A DNA stretch of 64,000 bases, from NCBI GenBank assembly GCA_000380225.1, contig KB904821.1, positions 5,278,806 through 5,342,805 on the forward strand, in the 5' to 3' direction. Positions 53,605-61,843 of this stretch are shown piece after piece. Both the position numbers and the translations under genes were made by a program. The notes below the pieces were generated by a model. The model did not search any database, was not told the DNA's origin, and worked only from the letters and a program-made list of their open reading frames with translations. The stretch comes from a filamentous cyanobacterium ESFC-1. Lineage in GTDB: Bacteria; Cyanobacteriota; Cyanobacteriia; Cyanobacteriales; Spirulinaceae. How positions within the stretch are numbered: the first letter of the stretch is position 1; each line of letters opens with the position of its first letter.

Positions 53605-54717
53605 TTAAGCCCCGAATGACGGGTGCGAAACCCTTTTCTGGGAAGAAAGGGGTAGGGCCGATTTGAGTGGGCTGACCAACTGATAAGCTCGGTCTACCGC
53701 TTGCCAAAGTAGATGGGAATCATTTTCTAAATAGGGGGTTGAGTACGGGAGATTGTCAGAAAGACTGTTTTGCTCGATCTGCTCTAAAATCGGTGCGAGT
53801 TGACGACGGGCATAACTGCCATAAGCAATTCCCGCCCATTGACGGTAATTTTGCCGAAAGTTCAGTTTTTGCAGTTTGAGCGCAGTGTATTGGTTTGTAC
53901 CGCCCGCAAGCTGCACGAAGCCAGGTAATCCGGCGTTTAGCACTTTTTGGGCAAATTTAATCGTCGCGTGGGTCGTGCCTTTGCCAATATCGCCACTCAT
54001 GGGCCGGCCATCGGTTTGCCACAGTAAATGGCACGAAAGCGGTGTAATCATCTCGGCCAAAGCCTTGAGATAGGGGATTACTTCGTCACCGTCAGGACAA
54101 CTAATGGCGAGTAATTGTAGTTGCTGATGATGGGGCGCGATCGCCCTCCATAAACGCTGAAAACCGCCTAAGTTACCCGGACGGGTGTGAATTTCGATCG
54201 CATCGATGGCTTGTTCTTCTAGCAAAGGCGCGATCGCGTCGGGAGTAGATACATAAGACCGCGTGGTAATCGCCTCTACCGGACAAACGGGCAGACAGCG
54301 ACCGCAACCATAGCAACGCTCGTCCATAATTCCTTGGGGAAACGCGATCGCCCCTGCCGGACAAATCGCCTCACAAGGTCGCGGACAATCCACCGGACAA
54401 AGCTGCGGATCGAATTGGGCTTTGCGAAAATGGGGGTCTTCGCCATCATTTAAGCTCACCATCAGCCAAGGATCGTCCGGGGTGGGATAGCCTCGCTGAC
54501 GGGCTGTTGAAGCCAGCGATCGCGCCCTCGACCGAGCGATTTGAGCCGACGCGATCGCCGCCGGGTCTGCGGCCACATCAATGCAATCTGCACCCGCAAG
54601 GATGTATGCCAGCGTCAGATTGCGGACAGCCGGAAGGTGTTGGTAGCTGGCTCCGCAAATTAACTTGAACCAGCGACCGGAGTTTAAAGACTGTAACGGT
54701 GAGTAGATTAAGTTCAC
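53605..54717 (-). CDS. ldpA: Circadian input Fe-S protein LdpA
   Basis: LdpA (light-dependent period) senses the redox state and affects the KaiABC clock in Synechococcus. The 370-residue protein starts at GTG. The N-terminal part has GRWFKLICGASYQHLPAVRN, and two 4Fe-4S clusters are bound by C107, C111, C115, C119 and by C135, C138, C141, C145 (CYGCGRCLPVCP). The LdpA C-terminal domain begins near residue 170. All eight cluster cysteines are present. No kai gene is in the window. Confidence 0.92.
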   Translation of the reverse strand: MNLIYSPLQSLNSGRWFKLICGASYQHLPAVRNLTLAYILAGADCIDVAADPAAIASAQIARSRARSLASTARQRGYPTPDDPWLMVSLNDGEDPHFRKAQFDPQLCPVDCPRPCEAICPAGAIAFPQGIMDERCYGCGRCLPVCPVEAITTRSYVSTPDAIAPLLEEQAIDAIEIHTRPGNLGGFQRLWRAIAPHHQQLQLLAISCPDGDEVIPYLKALAEMITPLSCHLLWQTDGRPMSGDIGKGTTHATIKFAQKVLNAGLPGFVQLAGGTNQYTALKLQKLNFRQNYRQWAGIAYGSYARRQLAPILEQIEQNSLSDNLPYSTPYLENDSHLLWQAVDRAYQLVSPLKSALPLSSQKRVSHPSFGA

Positions 54718-54839
54718 CCTTCTATGCTAATGCGTTGTCTGCAAAAAAGGGAGGAGGCGATGGTGCAAATTTCCCCAAGAATGGGTTAGGGATCGCCCCC
54801 ACAGATAGGATCGTTCATTATTCGGTTAGCTTCTTAAGC

Positions 54840-54872
54840 TTGTATTACAATATGTAGCTTATTGTAATACAA
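54840..54872. promoter_or_regulatory. Perfect 13-bp AT-rich dyad
   Basis: TTGTATTACAATA and TATTGTAATACAA are exact inverted copies around a seven-base loop. No T-run follows. TTGTATTACAA-type dyads often serve as operators of small ribbon-helix-helix antitoxins; no such gene lies here. Confidence 0.5.
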
Positions 54873-54899
54873 TGTGGATTCTTTGTCATTGGTTGTTGG

Positions 54900-55304
54900 T
54901 GATGAAGCGATGACTCTCTTTGAAACGTTAATTTTACTTTTTTGGGCTGTAACGCCCATCTAGTCTAGCTTTTAGACTTTTTATAGAGTCTACCCTACAG
55001 CAAGAAGTTTCCGATCTTCTTTCTAGGGCTTGCATCCCACCTCCCCCTTGGGCGGGGAAAAGAGCGCCCCTACAAGCCGACTGCCGAGGAGCCCCTTAAT
55101 CGCTGATGAGGCGATGACTCTCCAGAAACTTAAACTTGCTTTTTGAGGCTGAAACCCAGATATATTCTAGCGTTGAGCCTTTTCTAGAGTCTGCCCTACA
55201 GCAAGAAGTTTCTGACTCACTTTGGAGGGGCATTCATCCCCACTCCCCCCCGACTGCCGATTGCCGATTGCCGATTGCCCCTTAGAAGCTGACAACTGAA
55301 TAAC
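54900..55304 (+). repeat. Composite intergenic repeat, two tandem copies (C and D)
   Basis: Two units of about 200 bases stand head to tail: 54900-55104 and 55105-55304. Both begin GATGAxGCGATGACTCT and go through TCTAG, AGAGTCTxCCCTACAGCAAG and a hinge with (in the first) a GGGCGGGGAAAAGAGCGCCCC hairpin, then CCGATTG heptamers. They are diverged, so the duplication is not recent. The full gene-free interval is 54718-55638; its last 330 bases are AT-rich and would hold the promoter of the next gene. Confidence 0.75.
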
Positions 55305-55638
55305 CCTTGCCTAAGTTTTTCTTAAGAAATGCCAGATAAACTTCCAGATTATGTTAAGAAGCACTCTGGCATAAATTTTAGGGAATTTAATTTAGCAAAT
55401 GCTATGAATTGTTACAAACCATTAGAATAAAATCGTTAAAATTGAGTAGCAGAATTGCAGAAAATCTCGAAGTGTTGCCTAGACTACAAATTACTCAAAG
55501 AGTAGCTAAAACCTAAGCAAAATGCTTCTTTCCTGATTTCCGATTCTTTCTAAAAAAGACAATTGCTTTTAAAAGTTGCCATGCTGAGAAAGCAATTCCG
55601 CTAGAAAATTTAAAGCAAGCGATATTGAAAGGTAAACT

Positions 55639-58398
55639 ATGCAAACCACAATCCGGCAAACCCCCGATCCTGCTCATAATGTTCTGCGTTATCAATCGCA
55701 ACCCCTCGATGCCTTTTTTGCCCCGCGTAACATTGCCGTTATTGGGGCCAGTGAAAAAGCAGGCAGTGTCGGTCGCACCCTACTGTGGAATCTAATCAGC
55801 AACCCCTTCGGCGGCACTGTTTTTCCCATCAACCCCAAGCGGCCTAGTGTTTTAGGCATCAAAGCCTATCCTAATATTGCCGCAGTCCCCGAACCCATAG
55901 ATTTAGTCGCGATCGCCACTCCTGCCGCCACCGTCCCCAGCATTATCAGTGAATGTATCGCAGCCAACGTCAAAGCCGCCATTATTATCTCCGCCGGATT
56001 CAAAGAAATCGGCCCCGAAGGCATCGAACTCGAAAAACAAATCCTCGAAAAAGCCAGAGCCGGTAATTTACGAATTATCGGGCCGAACTGCCTAGGGGTA
56101 ATGAGTCCGGTAAACAATCTCAATGCTACCTTTGCCAGCGCGATCGCGGCTCCGGGTAACGTTGGCTTTATCTCTCAAAGCGGCGCACTCTGTACCTCCA
56201 TCCTCGATTGGAGCTTTCGCGAAAACGTCGGTTTTAGCGCCTTTATCTCCATTGGCTCCATGCTCGATGTCGATTGGGGCGACCTTATTTATTATCTCGG
56301 TGACGACCCCAACACCGAAAGCATTGTCATCTACATGGAATCCATTGGCGATGCGCGATCGTTTCTCTCCGCCGCGCGAGAAGTCGCCCTCACCAAACCC
56401 ATTATCGTCATCAAATCGGGACGGACAGAAGCCGCCGCCGCCGCCGCCGCTTCCCACACCGGAGCCTTAGCAGGCAGCGATGAAGTCCTCAACGCCGCTT
56501 TTCGTCGCTGTGGCGTATTGCGAGTAGACACCATCGACGAACTGTTTAACATGGCAGAAGTCCTAGCCAAACAACCCCGTCCGAAAGGCAACCGCCTTAC
56601 CATCCTCACCAACGCGGGCGGCCCCGGAGTCCTCACCACCGACGCTTTAATTAGTCACGGCGGCGAACTCGCCCCCCTCTCCGACGAAACCCTCACCGCC
56701 CTCGATGACCTCTTACCGACTCACTGGAGCCATCACAACCCCATCGACATCCTAGGGGATGCCGACCCAGAACGTTATGCTAAATCCATCGAAATCGCCT
56801 TAAAAGACCCCAACAGCGACGGTTTACTGGCCATCCTCACCCCCCAAGCCATGACCGACCCCACCCGCACCGCCCAACGGTTTGTGGAAATTGTCCAAAA
56901 TCAGACTTTGCCCTCAAAACCGATTTTGGCCAGTTGGATGGGGGGAACTGGGATAACGCCAGGGGAAGAAATCCTCAATCGCGCCAGTATTTTTACCCTG
57001 CCCTTTCCCGATACCGCCGCCCATGTTTTTAACGATATGTGGCGCTACAGCTACAATCTCAAAAGCTTGTATGAAACCCCCATTCTCGCCGATGAAGAAG
57101 ACCAAAAACAAGGACGCACGGCTATTGTACAGCGCATTTTAGCCGAAGCCAGAGAACAAAAGCGGGACTTGTTGACTGAATTTGAATCCAAGCAAGTTTT
57201 AGCTGCTTACGACATTCCCACCGTCAACACGCAATCTGCCCACAGTGAAGATGAAGCGGTTGAGCAAGCCGAAAAGATGAGCTATCCCGTGGTTCTCAAA
57301 TTGCACTCGACCACCATCACCCACAAAAGCGATGTGGGGGGCGTGAAGTTACACCTCCACGACGCAGATATGGTGCGACAGGCTTATCGAGAGATACAAG
57401 AATCGGTAACTGCCAAAGTGGGGGCCGAACATTTCCAAGGGGTGACGGTTCAGACTATGGTGAAAATGTCTCAAGGAGATTATGAAATCATTATCGGCAG
57501 TAGCCTAGACCCGCAATTTGGCCCGGTGTTGTTGTTTGGGACAGGGGGATCGTTGGTGGAAGTGTTCAAAGACCGTTCTTTGGGCTTGCCGCCGTTGAAT
57601 ACCACCCTGGCTCGGCGTATGATGGAGCAAACCAAGATTTATAAAGCCCTCAAAGGGGTTCGCGGTCAAACAGAAGCGAATTTAAAAGGCATTGAACAGT
57701 TACTTGTGCGCTTTAGCCATCTCGTTGTCGAACAACCTTGGATCAAGGAAATTGACATTAATCCTTTGTTGGTGTCTTCAGAGCGCCTCATTGCCTTAGA
57801 TGCGCGGGTGGTCTTACATTCCCCTGAAACCCAAGTTCAGGATTTATCGAAACCGGCGATTCGACCTTATCCGACCCAGTATGTCCAATCTTGGCAAACC
57901 AAAGAAGGTATCCCCGTCACCATTCGCCCAATTCGCCCCGAAGACGAGCCACGGGTGGTTAAATTCCACGAACCGTTATCGGAAGAAAGTATTTATTTGC
58001 GCTATTTCCACTTGATGAAGCTGAAAACCCGCGTGGCGCACGATCGCCTCTCGCGGATTTGCTTTATCGACTATAACCGAGAAATTGCCTTGGTGATCGA
58101 AGGGGAAAACCCCGAAACCCAAGAAACGGATTTTTTGGGAATTGGTCGCCTGAGTAAGCTACACGGCACGAATGAAGCGGAATTTTCGATGATTGTGAGC
58201 GATCGCTACCAAAAACAAGGGGTTGGTTCCGAGTTACTGCGAAATCTCATCGAAATTGGCAAGGATGAGCAGCTTAAGGCGATTACAGCCGATATTTTGC
58301 TACAAAATAAAGGAATGCAACGGGTTTGTGAAAAACTCGGCTTTAAGCTCACGGTAAACCACGAAGATGAAGTGGTGAATGCTCGCAAGGAGCTTTAA
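55639..58398 (+). CDS. ADP-forming acyl-CoA synthetase fused to GNAT acetyltransferase
   Basis: A 919-residue fusion. Residues about 25-150 form the CoA-binding domain, 150-470 the succinyl-CoA-ligase-like domains with [11 protein letters not shown], 490-710 the ATP-grasp subdomain ([20 protein letters not shown]), and 745-919 a GNAT domain with the acetyl-CoA loop [12 protein letters not shown]. This is the layout of protein lysine acetyltransferases Pat/YfiQ. Here H273 of the SHTG motif, the phosphorylated His of active ADP-forming synthetases, is present, so the synthetase half may be active. An AAAGG stands before the ATG. Confidence 0.9.
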   Translation: MQTTIRQTPDPAHNVLRYQSQPLDAFFAPRNIAVIGASEKAGSVGRTLLWNLISNPFGGTVFPINPKRPSVLGIKAYPNIAAVPEPIDLVAIATPAATVPSIISECIAANVKAAIIISAGFKEIGPEGIELEKQILEKARAGNLRIIGPNCLGVMSPVNNLNATFASAIAAPGNVGFISQSGALCTSILDWSFRENVGFSAFISIGSMLDVDWGDLIYYLGDDPNTESIVIYMESIGDARSFLSAAREVALTKPIIVIKSGRTEAAAAAAASHTGALAGSDEVLNAAFRRCGVLRVDTIDELFNMAEVLAKQPRPKGNRLTILTNAGGPGVLTTDALISHGGELAPLSDETLTALDDLLPTHWSHHNPIDILGDADPERYAKSIEIALKDPNSDGLLAILTPQAMTDPTRTAQRFVEIVQNQTLPSKPILASWMGGTGITPGEEILNRASIFTLPFPDTAAHVFNDMWRYSYNLKSLYETPILADEEDQKQGRTAIVQRILAEAREQKRDLLTEFESKQVLAAYDIPTVNTQSAHSEDEAVEQAEKMSYPVVLKLHSTTITHKSDVGGVKLHLHDADMVRQAYREIQESVTAKVGAEHFQGVTVQTMVKMSQGDYEIIIGSSLDPQFGPVLLFGTGGSLVEVFKDRSLGLPPLNTTLARRMMEQTKIYKALKGVRGQTEANLKGIEQLLVRFSHLVVEQPWIKEIDINPLLVSSERLIALDARVVLHSPETQVQDLSKPAIRPYPTQYVQSWQTKEGIPVTIRPIRPEDEPRVVKFHEPLSEESIYLRYFHLMKLKTRVAHDRLSRICFIDYNREIALVIEGENPETQETDFLGIGRLSKLHGTNEAEFSMIVSDRYQKQGVGSELLRNLIEIGKDEQLKAITADILLQNKGMQRVCEKLGFKLTVNHEDEVVNARKEL

Positions 58399-58550
58399 TT
58401 CAGTTATCAGCGATTAAGGGGCTCCTCGGCAATCGGCTCCTCGGCAGTCGGGGGGTTTCTTCAGTCATCAGTTATCAGTAAACAGCCTCTAAGGGGCTCC
58501 TCGGCAATCGGCAATCGGCAGTCGGTGTGTAGGGGCGGGGTTTCCCCGCC
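58399..58550. repeat. Partial composite-repeat ends after the acyl-CoA synthetase gene
   Basis: Two pieces beginning CAGTTATCAG and continuing TAAGGGGCTCCTCGGCAATCG match, in inverted orientation, the 3' end of the composite repeat. The second carries the GTAGGGGCGGGGTTTCCCC hairpin (about 58530-58552). Confidence 0.65.
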
Positions 58551-58731
58551 CAATAACCAATAACCAACAACCAATAACCAACAACCAACAACCAATAACC
58601 AACAACCAATAACCAACAACCAACAACCAACAACCAATAACCAATAACCAATAACCAATAACCAATAACCAACAACCAACAACCAATAACCAACAACAAA
58701 TGACCAATGACTAATGACTAATGACCAACCA
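58551..58731. repeat. Long AATAACC/AACAACC heptamer array
   Basis: About 20 units of AATAACC or AACAACC in perfect 7-bp register, followed by ATGACCA/ATGACTA units. It ends some 50 bases before the CBS-CP12 start. Long open frames on the opposite strand are this repeat read as Trp-Leu-Leu-Val-Ile-Gly-Tyr, not genes. Confidence 0.93.
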
Positions 58732-58780
58732 CACTGATACTCTAAAAAACAGCCATCGACATCCAATGTAATTATCAGAC

Positions 58781-59392
58781 ATGAAAGCATCCGAGATTAT
58801 GACCAAAGATGTCGTCACGATTCGCGGTGCTGCGACCGTGGCCGACGCTGTTAAACTCATGAAAGAAAAAGGGTTGCGATCGCTTGTGGTGAAGCGTCGT
58901 AGCGCAGATGATGCTTATGGCATTGTCACCGAAACGGATATCGTCTACAAAGTCACCGCTTACGGCCTCGACCCCAAAACCGTCCGGGTCTACGAAGTGA
59001 TGACCAAGCCCTGTATTGTGGTCAACCCTGACTTAGAAGTTGAATATGTAGCCCGCTTATTTGCCAATACCAAAATCCGCCGGGCCCCGGTGATTAAAGA
59101 CACCTTACTCGGTGTCATTTCGATTACCGATATTCTCACCAAGAGCGATTTTGTCGAACAACCCAAGTCCGTAATCCTCCAAGAAAAAATCATCGAAGCC
59201 CGCGATAGCGCTCGTCAAATCTGTGCGGAGAAAGGGCCGACCTCTCCTGAATGCGCCGCCGCTTGGGATGTGGTTGAAGAATTGCAAGCCGAAGCTGCCC
59301 ATCGTCGCGACCAAAGACTCGAAAAAACCCATTTCGAGGAATATTGCGAAGAATACCCCGATGCTCTCGAAGCTCGGATGTACGACAGTTGA
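58781..59392 (+). CDS. CBS-CP12 fusion protein
   Basis: A 203-residue regulator: two CBS motifs (about 1-60 and 70-125) that would bind adenylates, then a CP12 domain (about 130-203). CP12 inhibits phosphoribulokinase and GAPDH of the Calvin cycle. The CP12 core AWDVVEEL is at 161-168, and the first cysteine pair is C148 and C158. In the C-terminal pair C189 is present, but the second position, expected nine residues on, is Ala198. The usual C-terminal disulfide therefore cannot form, so redox control must differ from stand-alone CP12. It is monocistronic by context. Confidence 0.93.
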   Translation: MKASEIMTKDVVTIRGAATVADAVKLMKEKGLRSLVVKRRSADDAYGIVTETDIVYKVTAYGLDPKTVRVYEVMTKPCIVVNPDLEVEYVARLFANTKIRRAPVIKDTLLGVISITDILTKSDFVEQPKSVILQEKIIEARDSARQICAEKGPTSPECAAAWDVVEELQAEAAHRRDQRLEKTHFEEYCEEYPDALEARMYDS

Positions 59393-59649
59393 ATCCTGCC
59401 AATCGGGACAGTTAATGTTAATCAAGGCAAAAGGCGGATTAGAGTTGCGCCTTTTGCTCATTTCTTTAAGAAATCTTCCAAAACGGCGCGATCGCGCTTC
59501 CCTTCTTCTTTTCTAAGCCATCATGGGGTCACCACCACCCATTGCCATTCGTTTAAAATCGAGTAGGATAAGGAATACTTTTAAGTAAGAACATCGCTCT
59601 CCCCATACGGCAAACTCAACGGCGAAGTAGTAATCAAGGATCATTGTTC

Positions 59650-61371
59650 ATGCAGCCTCCTGACCATCGCTCAGACACCACCAGGGTTAATTCTCCTCGG
59701 AGTACCGAAGAAGCCTTACAAGCACTGACTCACGAAATTGAATCACTGCGTCAGGACATCAGCGTTCAACTTGACCGCGATGTCCGCTGGCTGCAAGGGG
59801 AAAAAGGACGGCTCATGCAAGAAATCGACCAACTGCGCCGCCAACACCAAAGCCTCCAGAATAATTATCAAACCACTTTATCTCAGCAACAAATCGCGCA
59901 ACAGCAACTCTGGGCCAAACAACTCGCTCACGCCCTCGCCACTCAGTTTCAAGAGCAGTTAATGGCGCGATTGAATGGGGTAGCCCCCTCTCCGAATCGC
60001 AGCGCCAATTCCCCCAATTTAGACGGCTACAGCGAAAATGTACAACGGTTGCTGGTGTCCCTCGACTCGACCATGAGTCAAACCTTTGCAACCCTGCAAC
60101 AAGACCTCACCAGCTATCAAAGCACCTTGTCGCAGCAGTTGAACCGGATGTATAGCATCGAGTCCCAAGGTGAAGTCATCCTCGAAACGCTGGTAAATCG
60201 TCTGATTGAGCGTTTACAAGAATCTGATTCGATCGAGGCTCCCCTTCCGAGTGCCACCAATCCGGCTTCTTTACCCCAAGTCACCCTCGAAAAACCCGAA
60301 CCGCAACCCACCCCACCCCCCCAACCTGCGCCCCCGAGTCCCTCAGCCAAACCCAAAGCGCCCCCGGCTTCTCAGTGGCGTACAGGCATTATTTTCGCAT
60401 TGTTGGCTTCTTTTGCCTTTTCTCTACAAAATGTCGTCACCCGCATTATTTTATTGCCCAGTACCTTGTTTGGCTTGGTTAATATTGGCGGGATTGTGGC
60501 TCCGAGTTTAGGTAATTCTATTTTTATTCTGTGGTTGCGGATGTTAGTGGTGGTTCCTTTGGTGTCGTTGCTCGGCACAAATGGCTATCAAGTGGATAAT
60601 CAACCGTTTTGGCTTGATGTTCAAAAATTATTCAGCCGGGGCGATTTAAAGCTGAAGTTAATCGTTTTAGCAAGCGGTTTCTTTCTTTTTGCTTCCCAAA
60701 CCCTGGCTTATATCGCCTTTGGTAATATGGCGGCGGGGGTGGTGACTACGTTGATTTTGACTTATCCGATTATTACCATTTTCTTAGCTAGTGTTTTGTT
60801 CAACGATCGCCTCACTTCCTTTCGTATTATCGCCAGTGGGGTGGTGTTTCTAGGGATTGTCTTGATCGCGATTCCCTTTGGAGCCGAGATTAATTTTTCT
60901 CTGGTTGGTATTCTGACGGGTTTGGGGTCTGGGGTGGCTTTAGCGATTTGCGTGATTTTCTCGCAGATGGCATTTCGCCAAATTAATCCAATTCCCTTCA
61001 CTTTGGTGCAGTTTGGCGTGATTTTCGTCTTTTCTTCCGTATTTAGCCTGATTGGTACGATCATTAATCCTGAATTTATCGAAATTCCGCCAGGAACGTT
61101 CTCAATTTTGTTGTTAGCGGGGATTGTTTTGGGTCTTACCACGCTCATGAGTTATTTGTTCCAGAATTTGGGGATTCGCTTTGCTGGAGCAGCTTCTTAT
61201 TCGATTGTGGCGAATACGGGCCCGGTGATGACTTCGATTTTGGCGTTTTTGATGATTGGTGAAGTGTTGACCTTTGTACAAGTGTTAGGAATGCTGATTG
61301 TCACGGCAGGGGTGATTGCTTTGGGCGTTAAGCGCTTGCGGGATGAAACGCAAGCGGCTAAAGCGGGTTGA
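59650..61371 (+). CDS. DMT/EamA transporter with long coiled-coil N-terminal domain
   Basis: A 573-residue protein from the ATG at 59650, nine bases after AAGGA; a TTG two codons earlier is also in frame. Residues about 15-105 are a Gln-rich coiled coil (RRQHQSLQNNYQTTLSQQQI), 105-200 a second helical part, and about 200-240 a Pro-rich linker. From about 245 there are ten membrane spans in two EamA halves, as in drug/metabolite transporters. The usual EamA protein is only about 300 residues. The coiled coil should lie in the cytoplasm and may oligomerise or bind a partner. The substrate is unknown. Confidence 0.83.
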   Translation: MQPPDHRSDTTRVNSPRSTEEALQALTHEIESLRQDISVQLDRDVRWLQGEKGRLMQEIDQLRRQHQSLQNNYQTTLSQQQIAQQQLWAKQLAHALATQFQEQLMARLNGVAPSPNRSANSPNLDGYSENVQRLLVSLDSTMSQTFATLQQDLTSYQSTLSQQLNRMYSIESQGEVILETLVNRLIERLQESDSIEAPLPSATNPASLPQVTLEKPEPQPTPPPQPAPPSPSAKPKAPPASQWRTGIIFALLASFAFSLQNVVTRIILLPSTLFGLVNIGGIVAPSLGNSIFILWLRMLVVVPLVSLLGTNGYQVDNQPFWLDVQKLFSRGDLKLKLIVLASGFFLFASQTLAYIAFGNMAAGVVTTLILTYPIITIFLASVLFNDRLTSFRIIASGVVFLGIVLIAIPFGAEINFSLVGILTGLGSGVALAICVIFSQMAFRQINPIPFTLVQFGVIFVFSSVFSLIGTIINPEFIEIPPGTFSILLLAGIVLGLTTLMSYLFQNLGIRFAGAASYSIVANTGPVMTSILAFLMIGEVLTFVQVLGMLIVTAGVIALGVKRLRDETQAAKAG

Positions 61372-61462
61372 AGTATTTGAGGGAGAGGGGGTGATTGAGT
61401 TGTCAGCGATTAAGGGGCTGTGGGGTGCGTTAACGAAATGTAACGCACCTTCTTCTAATAGA

Positions 61463-61828
61463 GTTGACAACTCCCTATTACCAAAAATTCTGGGTCTATA
61501 GTCATTCTAAATAAAAACCGACAGCCCGCCCGCAGATTAAAATCTGGGGAACCAACACGGCAAAGTCCGCTTTTACGGACTCAGAAAATTAAGCATGAAT
61601 GTACGGAACTTAATTGGAATGACTATAAAGCCCCGTCCTGTCTTGCCGAGCTACCAGGTGCTACTCGCGCTACAAGGTGCGCCTGTCTTGTCGAGGGTAA
61701 GAGGGGCTGTGTCCGCCACCTGCGGGCGGACTTTATATGCCCCGTATCGGGGTAGGAGTTTATACGCCTGCGCTTAGTCTCCCTATGACGCGAGAATCCC
61801 CGACCGTTCACGGCGGGGAGTTGTCAAC
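61463..61828. mobile_element. 366-bp element with 13-bp terminal inverted repeats, IS200/IS605-like right end
   Basis: GTTGACAACTCCC at 61463-61475 and GGGAGTTGTCAAC at 61816-61828 are exact inverted copies. The right end (GAATCCCCG, loop, CGGCGGGGAGTTGTCAAC, about 61793-61828) resembles the subterminal hairpin and TCAAC-type end that follow tnpB in IS200/IS605 elements. The interior right part (61628-61790) is GC-rich and structured but has no transposase or TnpB ORF. A second element (61497-61627) is inserted in its left half. It may be a tnpB-less derivative. Confidence 0.5.
61497..61627 (-). mobile_element. TATAGTCATT inverted-repeat element (MITE-like), copy 2
   Basis: A 131-bp unit with ends TATAGTCATTCTAA and TTGGAATGACTATA (13 of 14 matching). 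It is the reverse complement of the unit at 35343-35471, including the GTCCGCTTTTACGGAC and CAGATTAAAATCTG palindromes and the GTACGGAACTTAATTGGAAT end. It lies inside the 366-bp element. Confidence 0.75.
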
Positions 61829-61843
61829 TTCATATCCCAGAAA

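Noticed and set aside
58461-58790. Three overlapping minus-strand open frames rich in Trp, Leu, Val, Ile, Gly, Tyr
   Set aside because: They are the heptamer array read in three frames (a 7-bp period cycles through all frames), not genes.
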